A stretch of 33,322 nt of DNA from Myxococcales bacterium (GTDB lineage Bacteria > Myxococcota_A > UBA9042 > GCA-2863065): positions 1 through 33,322 of the forward strand of contig JADMJS010000745.1 of assembly GCA_018780435.1 (NCBI GenBank). The letters run 5' to 3'. How positions within the stretch are numbered: the stretch's first letter is position 1; the number at the start of each line of letters is the position of its first letter. Positions 15,236 through 25,300 of the stretch are shown piece after piece. A program made the translations under genes and the position numbers. A model generated the notes under the pieces. That model was not told the DNA's origin, did no database searches, and worked only from the letters and a program-made list of their open reading frames with translations.

Positions 15236-18200
15236 GGGTTATCTCGCTCGCCTCGAACATGAGCCGCACCAGCTCGGCTTCCGAGCGTCGCACCTTCCAG
15301 GTCTCGTCGTCGCGGCGCAGGTTCTCGAGGGTGCAGTCGCCGTTCACGCAGATGAGGTCGAACTCGCGATCGCCTGTCCTGGAGCCGGGGCGCTCGAACC
15401 AATGTTCCAGAACGGCGTTATCGAGCTCCGGGTCGCCGGTCAGGCGCCGCCACACCACGAGGACTCGCTTCTCCTCGGGATCCGTGCCAGTCACGGCGCG
15501 TAGCCAGTGCGCCCCGTCCGCGTCGGGCGTCAGACGTGTGACCTCGAGGCGCCCGTGTTCGGTGCGACGCGTGAGCGCCGTAAAGGTCTCCGGTGCGTCG
15601 AGGCGTCTGACGCGGAGCCCGAGGAGGAGGTTCAGCGTCTCGACAAGGTCGACGGCGACGCGCCTACTCTCGTCCCCACCCGGGGGCTTCACTGTGAGCA
15701 GGTAGCGCGTCGGATCGGCGAAGGCGCTCATGTCGACGAGCGACGCGCTGCCCCGCGTTTCAGTGTCGAGCAGGGACGACACCAGATAGGTCGCCCGCTC
15801 CTGGGGGCCCGACAAGAGTCGGTCGAGCCCCTCGGGCCGTCGCAGCTCCAGGTTGTTCAGCGTGTCTTCGTAGGACTCGAGTCGCAGGACCTTCACGAGC
15901 CCAGGTCCCCGCAATATCTCCTCGGAGGTCGCGGCTCGTTTTGGCTTTCCAGCGTCCCACTCTGGGGAGTAGGTGACTTTCATGACGCGTGGCAGCAGGA
16001 CCGTTTCGAAGTAGTCCGCCATCTCGACGAGGACGAACTTGCGTCGCCCGCCGTCCTCGCGGTTCAGGTTGATGACGGCGTGGCTGGTGGTGCCCGAGCC
16101 GGCGAAGTAGTCGAGGACGACCTCCTGAGAGAACAGATTGGCCGCGCAGAGCGAGTGGTGAACGGTCCATATCGACTTGGGGAATGTGAACCCAGTCAGT
16201 CCGAGGTTCTTGAGCAGCGTGCTTCCGTGTTCGGCGGCGTTGAACTCGGGATCGACCCAGGTCGTTCGGTAAGACTCTTGAGACTTCCCAAGATACACAA
16301 TGGGCGTGCCGTCGCGAGTTCGTCGCACCTCCAGATCGTCGAGCACCGAATGAACGGAATCCCGTGCGTAGCGCCATTTCCGCTCCTGGCCGTCACTCGA
16401 GATGGGCCAAAGCTCCTGTCGCCCGTCAGCGCGAGTTACCGTAGGGCCGGGCGGGTGCCATGTCTTGGCTGGCACGTCACCAATCTCGACGACCGTGTCT
16501 TGCTCGACCACGATTGGATAGAAGCAGTTCCGGGCGGTATCGCGAGTAGACTCACTCCCCGTCTTCATGAGCGGTTTGGACTTGGTTTGATCGAGCGACT
16601 TCTTTCCGAGCGGGAAGCCACGCGTTCTAACAAACATGGCGAATTCATTGGTGCACGACAGTCCGTCGCCTTGAATCCCACGCGGGTTGTGGACCACGGC
16701 CACGGGCACGATCTCTCGGTCCGGGAAGGACTCTCGCAGGAGCAGGTGCAATCGATCGACTTCGTTCTCATCGATGGCCACGACCCAGGTGGCTCCAGGT
16801 CGAGCCAGGGGTGCCGCTCCATCGAAGCGATCGGCCATCATCGACACCCAGGAGGAGTGCTCAAAGGAGTTCTTGTATAGGATCTTGGATGTTTTCGCGT
16901 TGTATGGAGGATCGATGTAGACACACTTCACCTCCCCGCTGTACCGCCCCTGTAGCAGGTTCAACGCCTGAAAGTTCTCGCTGTTCACCAGCACCCCGTC
17001 CGTGGCGTCGTCGAGGTCGCCGAAGGTCGCGAGAAGGCGTGCCGTGAAATCGGCGGAGAAGTGGCGGGTGTCGAGGACGAGCGATCGGTTCTCGTGGAGG
17101 AACGCGGGTGTCAGCGGAACCGAGTAGGGCGCTCGGACGCGGTCGCCCGTGATTCGGTCGATCGCATAGAGCCGCACCCACGCCTCGCGCTGCGCGTCGC
17201 ACGCGGTGATCTCCCCGAAGAGACCCTCGTCGATGCGATCGAGCGTGACGCACCAGGACGTCTCGGTGACGAACTTCTTCTTGAGCCAGAGGCGCTTTTG
17301 GAAGTCCTCGAGCTGGGCCAAGAAGGTGATTAGTTGCTCGCCGATGTCTCGGATGACGCGGAGGGTCGAGAGCCGCTGTTCGAGCTGATTCGATGTGGCG
17401 CGAATCAAGTCGTCGGTGTGGAGGACGTCGCACTTCAGGAAGTACTCGAGCTCGCCGCGTAAGAAGGCACCGAGGTCCTTGTGGATGAAGTAGTCTCGTT
17501 GGTTTCGCGCGACGTAGCTCCGTAGTCGATACGCGAGCTTCGAGGGCGGCGGCGTGCTCGAAGTCCCCTCCTGCGCCTTTCCGAGCTCATGCAGCCACTC
17601 CGTGAGCGCGTGGTCGTTGACCCCCAAAATCCCGGCGATCGCCGCGTCGACCAATTTCTCCTGTGACTCTGGATGCTTCCGGTACTCGAAGCGTATGTGC
17701 AGCTCTCCGCCCTCGAGGTGGAGGAAGTCTCGGCCCGACGCACCCGGAGCGGCCAGGACGAAGCGCCGCTCCTTCCCGGCCGCGGCTTTGACGTTGGCGT
17801 GTTCGCCTTCGTCGGCGTTGACCAGATCGAAGTGGACTCGCATCGGCGCATCGTTCTGGGTGGGCCGGAGGCGGAACGAGTAGTTGCGGAAGGCCTCGGA
17901 AGTCTTGATGTAGAACTGGTCCTTGTTCGCCCAGTGCAGCAGGACCTCTTCACCCTGGTACGGGATTGCGTAGACACCGTCCTTGTAGACGCGTCGGCTG
18001 ACGAAGTCGCCGCCTTGATAGTAGCGCCGGAAGAAGCGGTAGAGGTGGTCGTAGACCTCGGATTCGAGCGCGCCGCGATCGACCGACTCGGCGGCCGCCA
18101 GCTCGGCGCTGTGCGCGTCGTCATGGCGGGCGAAGGACCCTCGGACGTGGTCCGGCAACGACTCTTCGAGGAAGGTGGTGATCTCCCCGCTTCGGAGACG

Positions 18201-18293
18201 AAGGACCCGGTACATGCCGAAGTCGAGATCCGGCTGGTCGAGCTCGAAGAGCTCCTTCAGCAAGCTGAGGAGCCGGTTCAACCTCGTGCTCAT
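15228..18293 (-). CDS. mod: Type III DNA adenine/cytosine-N4 methyltransferase, long Mod subunit
   Basis: I start at the ATG at 18293, with GGAG upstream; the protein then has 1021 aa, longer than the roughly 600-700 aa of EcoP1I or EcoP15I Mod. Residues 1-440 are an extra N-terminal region (LNRLLSLLKELFELDQPDLD and later RYYQGGDFVSRR and GVYAIPYQGEEVLLHWANKD). Motif IV is VYIDPPYNAKTSK (Asp461-Tyr464) and motif I is DYFAGSGTTSHAV (Phe730-Gly734). This order, IV before I, marks a beta-class amino-methyltransferase. The C-terminal 250 aa probably contain DNA-recognition and Res-contact parts. It methylates and specifies the recognition site; the site itself cannot be read from sequence. Confidence 0.9.
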   Translation of the reverse strand: MSTRLNRLLSLLKELFELDQPDLDFGMYRVLRLRSGEITTFLEESLPDHVRGSFARHDDAHSAELAAAESVDRGALESEVYDHLYRFFRRYYQGGDFVSRRVYKDGVYAIPYQGEEVLLHWANKDQFYIKTSEAFRNYSFRLRPTQNDAPMRVHFDLVNADEGEHANVKAAAGKERRFVLAAPGASGRDFLHLEGGELHIRFEYRKHPESQEKLVDAAIAGILGVNDHALTEWLHELGKAQEGTSSTPPPSKLAYRLRSYVARNQRDYFIHKDLGAFLRGELEYFLKCDVLHTDDLIRATSNQLEQRLSTLRVIRDIGEQLITFLAQLEDFQKRLWLKKKFVTETSWCVTLDRIDEGLFGEITACDAQREAWVRLYAIDRITGDRVRAPYSVPLTPAFLHENRSLVLDTRHFSADFTARLLATFGDLDDATDGVLVNSENFQALNLLQGRYSGEVKCVYIDPPYNAKTSKILYKNSFEHSSWVSMMADRFDGAAPLARPGATWVVAIDENEVDRLHLLLRESFPDREIVPVAVVHNPRGIQGDGLSCTNEFAMFVRTRGFPLGKKSLDQTKSKPLMKTGSESTRDTARNCFYPIVVEQDTVVEIGDVPAKTWHPPGPTVTRADGRQELWPISSDGQERKWRYARDSVHSVLDDLEVRRTRDGTPIVYLGKSQESYRTTWVDPEFNAAEHGSTLLKNLGLTGFTFPKSIWTVHHSLCAANLFSQEVVLDYFAGSGTTSHAVINLNREDGGRRKFVLVEMADYFETVLLPRVMKVTYSPEWDAGKPKRAATSEEILRGPGLVKVLRLESYEDTLNNLELRRPEGLDRLLSGPQERATYLVSSLLDTETRGSASLVDMSAFADPTRYLLTVKPPGGDESRRVAVDLVETLNLLLGLRVRRLDAPETFTALTRRTEHGRLEVTRLTPDADGAHWLRAVTGTDPEEKRVLVVWRRLTGDPELDNAVLEHWFERPGSRTGDREFDLICVNGDCTLENLRRDDETWKVRRSEAELVRLMFEASEITRG

Positions 18294-18563
18294 CGCACGC
18301 TCCATTCGTTCGTCATGAGGGTCTCGTGGTGCACCGTCTGAGCAACGCGGCGTTCGAGCGTGACGACGAGCCGGTCTCGTTCGTCGGCATCGATAGGAGC
18401 CTCCCCTGGTATCACGGCCAATGCCGTGACTCCAGGCACATGGTGACGCGTGGCTCGAATCCACGGCTGGCATTCACAGCGACCCCGGGCTCCAGTAACC
18501 CGAACGACGGCGGCGGTCAGTAGCTCGGTTGGGCTCTCCGCGTGGACGGGTGCGGATCGGCCG

Positions 18564-20195
18564 TCATTCGAGTGGCGCCTCTGGCGCGTCGCAGCGTCCA
18601 TTGGGGAGCGCGCCGAGCGCCGCGTCGAGCACGCGGTGGTCCACGGCCGAACGAATCTCGGCGGCGATGGACGTCAGGGCCATCAGTCGCCCGACCGCAT
18701 CGGGTTCCGCCAGGGCGGCGTTCAACGCGCGCGTCCACGCGTCGCGGCTTGCGGTGTCGTCTCCGAGGCGCGCGAGGACGCGGGCCGCTCGGGCGTCGGC
18801 GGTGACGACCCATCCCGCTGGCAAGTTCGCGGCTGGCGACTCACCTGCGACGGCCAGAAGCTCCCGCGACTTCTCGGGTTTCCCGGCTTCCAGCCATGCT
18901 TCCGCCAGCGCGACATAGGCGGCGCGGGGCGGGCCGTTCTCGTCCGTCACGACGGGGGTGACGGCCCGTGTCAGCGCGTCGAGGAGCGCCGGGTCGCGTG
19001 GGGGTGCGGACGCGACCCAGTCCCGAAGGATGCACTGGAGTGGCGACAGGTCAGGCCCGTAGAAGCTCCTCGGCGCGGAGCCGACGGACCAACCCGCCGC
19101 GACGTCCCACAGCCCGAGCGAGGCGGCGACACGAGCCGCTTCGCCCAAGGCCGGCACGGTGAAAGCGTAGTTGTGGTTGTAGAAGCTCGTCATGGCCTCG
19201 GCGGCTCGGGCGGTGTCACCGAGGAGGAGGAAGGTCTCGTAGAGCGAGAAGCGCACTGGGTTCCACATCGAGACCGGCTCGGGCCCGGGCTCTGCGAGGT
19301 GAAGGAGGGCCTCGGTCGCCAACCGCATCGCCAGGGACTTGTCGCCCGATGCAGCCCACGCTCTCGCGATCTCGGCGGCGCCTTCGAACGCGTCGGGGCG
19401 CGTCTCGGCCGCTTTCACGACGCCTTTCGTGACCGCGGCGATCGCCTTGGCGAGCGCGGTCTTGGCGGCTTTGTCCCCCGACTTGGCGGCCGCGGCAGTC
19501 AACGAGAGGTCGAGGAGGAGACGCTGGCGCCACAGGTAGGGGTTCCAGCCCTTGGCCTTTCGGTTCGGGAGCGCGTTCAGGAGACGGCGCGCGCCGTCGA
19601 CATCGCCGCTCCGTTCCAGCCGCAACGCTAGTCGGAGGCGCGACTCCACCGTCAATGTGGGGAGCGCTGGCGCTGCGGCCACTTGGCTCCAAATGGTCGT
19701 GGGGAGTGGCGCCTCGACGTCGAAGAGCGCCTGAAGGACCGTGTCGAGGGTCTTCGGAGCGAGCAGGCGCGGGAGGAGAACGCCGGCGGGGGCCGGGTCG
19801 GCGTTCACGAGCGAGGTCACGGCCGCACGCAGGAGGTCGTGGGGGAGCCCCTCGGCCCACGTGAGGAGCGGAGCGCCGAGAGAGGCGGCGCAGCCGGGCG
19901 GAAGGCGCAGATCGGAGAGCGCCGCGAGCGCATCGGTCGAGCGGGAGAGCGCGCCAAGGCGCTTGATGGCGTCGTCGCAGGGGCCGAGCGTGAGGGCGAG
20001 CTCGTCTCGGAGCCTCTCGGCGGTCACGCGAGCGCTGTCGTTCGCGACGGCGACGAGGCGCTGTGCGCAGCGCTCCACGGCGGTGTCGGCGCTACGGGTG
20101 GGCTCGTCGGCGGCCGAGTTCACAGCCACGAGGACCGCGCCCAGGGCTGCCAAGACCGCGAGAACCGGGTGGCTTGGCGACGGGGGACGGTTCAT
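18564..20195 (-). CDS. Secreted helical-repeat protein, 543 aa
   Basis: The start is the ATG at 20195 (another ATG nine bases upstream is possible). Residues 1-32 (MNRPPSPSHPVLAVLAALGA then VLVAVNSAADE) form a signal peptide. The mature protein is Ala- and Leu-rich and built from helix-turn-helix pairs such as RLALRLERSGDVDGARRLLN, AAEIARAWAASGDKSLAMRL, FLLLGDTARAAEAM and AYVALAEAWLEAGKPEKSRE, which look like divergent TPR repeats. No enzyme motif is seen. It is probably a periplasmic scaffold protein. It is upstream of mod in the same direction, with a 270-bp gap (18294-18563) that holds no recognisable gene and should contain the mod promoter. Confidence 0.72.
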   Translation of the reverse strand: MNRPPSPSHPVLAVLAALGAVLVAVNSAADEPTRSADTAVERCAQRLVAVANDSARVTAERLRDELALTLGPCDDAIKRLGALSRSTDALAALSDLRLPPGCAASLGAPLLTWAEGLPHDLLRAAVTSLVNADPAPAGVLLPRLLAPKTLDTVLQALFDVEAPLPTTIWSQVAAAPALPTLTVESRLRLALRLERSGDVDGARRLLNALPNRKAKGWNPYLWRQRLLLDLSLTAAAAKSGDKAAKTALAKAIAAVTKGVVKAAETRPDAFEGAAEIARAWAASGDKSLAMRLATEALLHLAEPGPEPVSMWNPVRFSLYETFLLLGDTARAAEAMTSFYNHNYAFTVPALGEAARVAASLGLWDVAAGWSVGSAPRSFYGPDLSPLQCILRDWVASAPPRDPALLDALTRAVTPVVTDENGPPRAAYVALAEAWLEAGKPEKSRELLAVAGESPAANLPAGWVVTADARAARVLARLGDDTASRDAWTRALNAALAEPDAVGRLMALTSIAAEIRSAVDHRVLDAALGALPNGRCDAPEAPLE

Positions 20196-20315
20196 GGGGC
20201 ACATCCGGTGGAGCAAAGGGATTCGATGCAGAGAGGCGACGGCGCTCGCAGGTTCGGACACGGTAGCAGGTACACCCGAGCGGGAACACCTGTCAGCCGA
20301 AGCCCGCGCCGTCCT

Positions 20316-20449
20316 GATTCTGCTCGGCGCCACCTCCCCGTCCGGCTCGAGCCAAGTCCTCGAAATACGGGGAGTATGTCTTCGGCCAGGTCCCGAGCCG
20401 GGCGGGGCGCGGCGTGGTCAACCCAAACCACTGATTGTCGACCGAGCCC
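20316..20449. mobile_element. Decayed fold-back element, copy B
   Basis: From GATTCT at about 20316 to GAGCCC at 20449 the sequence aligns with 523-659 of copy A. The hairpin tip from CCAAGTCC to TTCGG (20352-20385) is identical over 34 bp, and the CCCCG(C/T)CCGGCTCG/CGAGCCGGGCGGGG arms still pair, with a G-T wobble. The right terminal repeat matches 17 of 19 bases (CTGATTGTCGACCGAGCCC), but I cannot find the left terminal repeat. It lies between the start of the helical-repeat gene and the start of the FrnE-type gene, ending 46 bp before the latter's ATG, so it may contribute to its leader or promoter. Confidence 0.7.
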
Positions 20450-20495
20450 CCGCCGGAGACTTGCGGAGCGGCGCTCAGGCTATACGCTCCCGGCC

Positions 20496-21197
20496 ATGAA
20501 GGCGCTCCACCTCGATATCTGGTCCGACATCGCCTGCCCCTGGTGCTACGTCGGCAAGCGCCGCTTCGAAGCGGCCCTGTCGCGTTTTCCACACCGGGAT
20601 CACGTCACGATCACTTGGCGCTCGTTCGAGCTCGACCCGAGCGCGCCACCCATCCAAGACGGCGGCGTCTCGTACGCCGAGCGGCTCGGCCGCAAGTACG
20701 GCAAGTCCACGGCCGACGCGCAGGCGATGATCGACTCGATGACTGAGGTCGCCCGTCAGGACGGCCTCGACTTTCGCTTCGACCGCATCGCCCCCGGAAA
20801 CACCTTCCATGCCCATCGCCTGCTCCACCTTGCCAAATCCCAAGGCAGAGGCGACGAGGCCAAGGAACGGCTCTTCCGCGCCTACTTCACCGAAGGCCGC
20901 GCCATGGGGGACCTCGCTACACTGAACGCGCTTGGCACGGAGCTCGGCCTCGCCGACGTCGAAGCGACGCTCGCGAGCGACGCCTACGCCAAGGACGTCC
21001 GTCGGGACGAATCCGACGCCCAGGAGCTCGGCATCCGCGGCGTCCCGTTCTTCGTCCTCGCCAGCCGATACGGTGTCTCCGGCGCCCAGTCCCCGGAGGT
21101 GCTGCTCGGCGCGCTCGAAGAAGCGTGGAAAGGCCTCTCGGACGACCCGGCCGCGGCCCAAGACGGTGACGTGTGCGGCCCGGATGGGTGCACGTGA
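20496..21197 (+). CDS. FrnE-like DsbA-family thiol oxidoreductase
   Basis: The 233-aa protein starts at 20496 and has the FrnE/DsbA-like 2-hydroxychromene isomerase fold. The thioredoxin active site is IACPWCYVGKRRFE (Cys14-Pro-Trp-Cys17), the helical insert contains NTFHAHRLLHLAKSQG and FRAYFTEGRAMGD, and the cis-Pro loop is GIRGVPFFV. The C-terminus ends CGPDGCT, a second CxxxxC pair found in many FrnE proteins that may act as an extra redox centre. There is no signal peptide, so it is cytoplasmic. It probably handles disulphides under oxidative stress. TATACG near 20481 could be a -10 box, but no good -35 box is spaced to it. Confidence 0.88.
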   Translation: MKALHLDIWSDIACPWCYVGKRRFEAALSRFPHRDHVTITWRSFELDPSAPPIQDGGVSYAERLGRKYGKSTADAQAMIDSMTEVARQDGLDFRFDRIAPGNTFHAHRLLHLAKSQGRGDEAKERLFRAYFTEGRAMGDLATLNALGTELGLADVEATLASDAYAKDVRRDESDAQELGIRGVPFFVLASRYGVSGAQSPEVLLGALEEAWKGLSDDPAAAQDGDVCGPDGCT

Positions 21198-21390
21198 ACG
21201 CGTAGTGGCTCATCACGGCCCGCGAGGCGGTTCGCGCCCCGGGACTCTGTCGTCCCGGTCGGTCACCCCAGTGAGGCACGCAGACCGTTCCAGAGATCGA
21301 TAGCGCGGCCATGTCCGCGCAGCCGTCAGTCGATGGGCGGAACGACGTCGTTGCGTCAAGCGTTTGGGGGCGCTCACTGCGTCGACGATC

Positions 21391-22008
21391 TCACGCTCGA
21401 CGCGTCGGGCCGCGGCGCGAGGGGGCCCCGCTCCCACCGTGGGCGCGATAGCCGAGCCCCTCTTCAATCTCCTCCTGCGACAAGAGCCGCCACGCGTTCT
21501 CGGCGAGATCGAGGGCGACGCCGCCGACGTGGGTGCGCGTGAGGCGAATGACTTGGCTTCCCACGGCGAGGAGGCTGCGCCGGATCTGGCGGTTCTTTCC
21601 TTCAGCGATCCGCATCGTGAGCCAGGTTGTCGCCGTCTGATAGCCCTCGACGATGACCTCGGCGGGCCCGCTCATCCCGAGGCCGCCCGTGAGCGGAACG
21701 CCGGCGCGGAGCTGCGCTACGGCCTCGTCCGTGAGGAGTCCCTTCGCGAGCACGCGATAGGTCTTCGGGAGCTTTGTCTTCGGCTGCGTCGCGTGATGAA
21801 CGAGCGCGCCGTCGTTCGTGAACAGGAGGAGGCCCGTGGTGTCGGCGTCGAGGCGGCCGATCGCATGCCAGTCGACGCGGGCGAGCTGTGGGGGCAAGAG
21901 CGTGCGCAGGCGGTCGTAGACCGTCTCGCGACCCAGCTCGTCGGCGTGGGTCGTGATGAGCCCTTTCGGCTTGTGGTAAGCGACGACCATGAGCTTCGCG
22001 GGCGTCAT
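21391..22008 (-). CDS. RsuA/RluB/RluE-family pseudouridine synthase (no S4 domain)
   Basis: The 205-aa protein starts at the ATG at 22008. It begins directly with YHKPKGLITTHADELGRETV, so the N-terminal S4 RNA-binding domain seen in RsuA, RluB and RluF is missing, as in RluE. The catalytic motif is IGRLDADTTGLLLFTNDG with Asp54, followed by TYRVLAKG, EGKNRQIRRSLLAVG and RLTRTHVGGVAL. RluE modifies U2457 of 23S rRNA in E. coli; the target here is assumed, not shown. The 193 bp downstream (21198-21390) to the FrnE gene hold nothing I can support. Confidence 0.86.
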   Translation of the reverse strand: MTPAKLMVVAYHKPKGLITTHADELGRETVYDRLRTLLPPQLARVDWHAIGRLDADTTGLLLFTNDGALVHHATQPKTKLPKTYRVLAKGLLTDEAVAQLRAGVPLTGGLGMSGPAEVIVEGYQTATTWLTMRIAEGKNRQIRRSLLAVGSQVIRLTRTHVGGVALDLAENAWRLLSQEEIEEGLGYRAHGGSGAPSRRGPTRRA

Positions 22009-22081
22009 GGCGGCTCGCCTTCGAGCCGGGTCGAGCGTAGTGGGTCGTGGTTTGGGCCTGCGTTCATGGACGCGGGAGGAT

Positions 22082-22273
22082 CTACTCCCGCCGCACCGGA
22101 AACGCGAGGTCGACATTCACTGTGTGTGAGTGACATTCAATCTGGAGTCTGGACGCTGGCTCCTTTGGCTCATGAGAGACGACGGCCGCGAGTGATACCG
22201 GCACGTGGGTAGGGTTCGTGCTCGGCGCGCTCTCCGGCGAATGACGAGAGCGCGACCTATCAGATCCTAACAA
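22082..22273 (-). other. Short ORF with C-terminal LAFPVRRE, possible gene remnant
   Basis: A minus-strand frame of at most 63 codons ends ECHSHTVNVDLAFPVRRE followed by TAG. The upstream part is low in coding character. It is listed because the same ending (LTRTVLAFPLRRE then TAG) occurs at the right edge of the window (33266-33322), including the flanking ACTCCCGCCG. This could be the tail of a decayed paralogue. The rest of 22009-22324, upstream of the giant lipoprotein, shows no clear promoter. Confidence 0.25.
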
Positions 22274-22324
22274 TCGCAGTCCCTCTTGGACTTTTGGTCA
22301 GGCGCCGGGCAGTTTCCGGCCATA

Positions 22325-25300
22325 ATGAACTACCGCGCCACCCTACTCGCCATCGGCGTCACCTCGCTCCTCATCGCCTGCACCCCCGGACCCGACACGG
22401 GCGGGGACGCTGCGACCACCAAGTCCGACGCGTCCAAGACGGACACCTCGCTGCTCCCCGTGTGCGATCTGTCGCGCGCCTGCGCCGCCGTCGGCGCCAT
22501 CGAGTGCGACGACGGCGCTTCCCGTACTTGCGAGGTGGTCGCCGCCGGCTGCCTACAGTGGTCCGATTGGACAGCGTGCGACGTGCTCCTCGATCGATGT
22601 ACGCAAGGCTGGTGCTCTCCCGGCGTGGGCTGCGAGACCTCGCCCGCGGACTGTGACGACCAGAACCCGTGTACATCCGAGATCTGCGACCCGAAGAAGG
22701 GCTGCCAGTACACCCAGGAGAACGACGCCATCTGCGACGACGGCGACGCCTGCACCGTCAAGGACCGCTGCTTCAAAGGCGTCTGCTACGCCGGGAAACC
22801 CGTGGCCTGCCCGCCCGGCGGACCGTGCGAGGGCCCGGGGAGCTGCGATTCCGCCACGGGGTCGTGCGTCAACCCCCCGATCGCAGACGGGACCGCGTGT
22901 TCCGACGGCGCCGTCTGCACGCTCGCGGACACCTGCGTCGGTGGCGACTGCATCCCCGGGCCCTGCGGCGAAAACTGGAGCTGCGGGGGGGAGGAGCCTG
23001 GATGTGACTGCGCGCCGGGCTACGACGGGCCCGGGTGCAATCAGTGCGCAGCGGGGTACGAGGCCTCATCGCAGGCGGTGGCTTGGGGCACGACGTACTA
23101 CGGAGTGCCGAATGTCCCCGCGGCAGCTCAAAGTGATGTCGTCGCGGTTGCGGCCGGGTACTTCACGACCCTGGCGCTCAAGGCGAACGGGGACGTCGTG
23201 GGGTGGGGCAATCAGGGCTACCTCTCCGTTCCGCCGGCCGCTCAGCACGACGTGAAGGGCATCGACTGCGGCGAGAGGCGCTACTGCCTCGCGCTGAAGA
23301 ACGATGGCCAGGTGATCGCCTGGGGGCAGCTGAACTCCAACGGCGAGCTCGACGTTCCACCGGCCGCACAGTCCGACGTCGTCATGATCTCGGCTGGTTA
23401 CAACCACTCGCTAGCGCTTCGAAGCGACGGCCAAGTGGTCGGGTGGGGCTCGAACACGTCCGGAAAAGCGACGCCTCCGGCGACCCTCCCCGCCGATATC
23501 GTCGCGGTGGAAGCCGGCCTATATCACAGTCTCGTATTGACGAGCACGGGCGGCGTCATCGCCTGGGGGAATTCGACATCCGGTTCGCTCGTGGTGCCGC
23601 CGGAAGCCCAGAGCGGCGTCGTCGCCATCGAGGCAGGCGCGTTCCGGTCGTACGCCGTCAAGGCAACCGGCGAGATCATCATGTGGGGCGACGACGCCCC
23701 GCCGGCCCCCGTCGGAGCGACCGCGGTCTCAGTGAAGCATCTGGCGGGGATCGCACTCATGCCGACGGGCGACGCCGTCTTGTTCGGTTCGCCCGTGCCG
23801 GGACCGCAGTTCACGCCCCCGAGCTGGGCCCAAGGCCGCTTCACCGCGGTGTCGGCAGCCCAGTTTACTGTCGCCGGCGTCGTCCTGACCTGCGTCGACA
23901 CCGACGAGTGCGCCGATGGGACCGCCGTCTGTGGTGAAGGCACCGTCTGCGTGAACGCCCCTGGCAGCTACGAGTGCGCATGCGCGCCCAGCTACGAGCT
24001 CGTGGGCGGCGTCTGCACCTTCTCCTGCGCGCTCGCCGGCGACGGCGCGGCGTGCGACGACGGTGATCTCTGCACGACGGGCGACGTCTGCCAGGGCGGG
24101 GCGTGTGCCGGCGCGCCGCTCTGTGGCTCCGTTGGGCAGTGTGAGCTCGACTCCGTCTGCGACTCGAAGACGGGCCAGTGCCTTATCACTCCCGCCAAGG
24201 ACGGCACCGCGTGCGACGACGGAGATGCCTGCACGATCGGCGACTCGTGTCAGAGCGGCGCCTGTCAGCCCGGCGGCCCCATGGTCTGCGAGGCCGTCGA
24301 TGAGTGCCACGCCGCCGGGGTCTGCGAGCCGCTCACGGGGCTCTGCACGAGTCCCGTGGCGGCCGACGGGCTCCCGTGCGACGACGGCGCCCCCTGTACG
24401 CTCGGAGACACGTGCCTCCAGGGTGTCTGCAACCCCGGGGAGTGCGGGTCGAGCTGGACGTGCGACCCCTACCTTGGCTGCGGGTGCGCCCCGGGTTACG
24501 CCGGGCCGGACTGCACCGAGTGCGGCGAGGGCTATGCCATGACGGGGCAGGCCGTCGTGTGGGGAGGGACCGAGTATTACGGGGTGCCGGTCGCTGCCAC
24601 GACACGGGTGGTCAAGGTCGCGGCGGGGACCAACATGACATTGGCGCTCCGTGACGACGGCACCGTCGTGGCGTGGGGTGGGGCGGCGGCGCTCACCAAC
24701 GTGCCATTGGCCGCGCAGACCGGCGTCGTCGACATCGATTGTGCGGATGAGGGCTTCTGTCTGGCGCTCACCAGCGCCGGGCGGGTGGTCGCGTGGGGCA
24801 GCTCGACCTACGGAGCGGCCAACGTCCCCGCGGCCGCGCAGAGCGGCGTGGTGGCGATCTCGGCGGCCGGTTACGGGATGGCCACCGCCCTGACGGCGTC
24901 CGGCGGCGTGCTGTCGTGGGGCTACAACGGCTCACTGGTACCGACCAGTGTGCAGTCCGGCGTCGTCGCCATCGCCTCCGGCGCGTGGCATCGCGTCGCG
25001 CTCAAGTCCAGCGGCGAGGTCATCGCATGGCACTCGGCCCTCACGCCGACCACCGACGTGGTGCCCGCCGCGGCGCAGTCGGGTATCGTGGCCATCGCTG
25101 CCGGGAACGAGGTCACCTACGCCCTCACGGCGGCCGGGCAGCTCGTGGTGTGGGGCGTCAACGCCTACCCCGGGCCGCCTACCACCGCCGGCATGGCGAA
25201 CATTGCGGCGACGTGGCACCACGCGCTCGCCCTCATGCCGACCGGTGAAGTCATCCCATGGGGCATCGTCAACGTCACCTCGCTCGCGACGCCCCCGGCC

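Noticed and set aside
13928..15262. 444-codon plus-strand frame opposite res
   Set aside because: Fully antisense to the helicase domain with Walker and DEGH motifs; no recognisable domain.
15507..16880. 457-codon plus-strand frame opposite mod
   Set aside because: Antisense to the methyltransferase catalytic region; composition is that of a GC-rich shadow frame.
11924..18293. BREX or DISARM defence system
   Set aside because: Only a Mod and a Res are present; no PglZ, BrxL, DrmB or phospholipase D genes. Type III restriction fits all motifs.
18450..19631. 393-codon plus-strand frame opposite the helical-repeat gene
   Set aside because: Arg/Gly-rich shadow; the opposite strand has a signal peptide and regular helical repeats.
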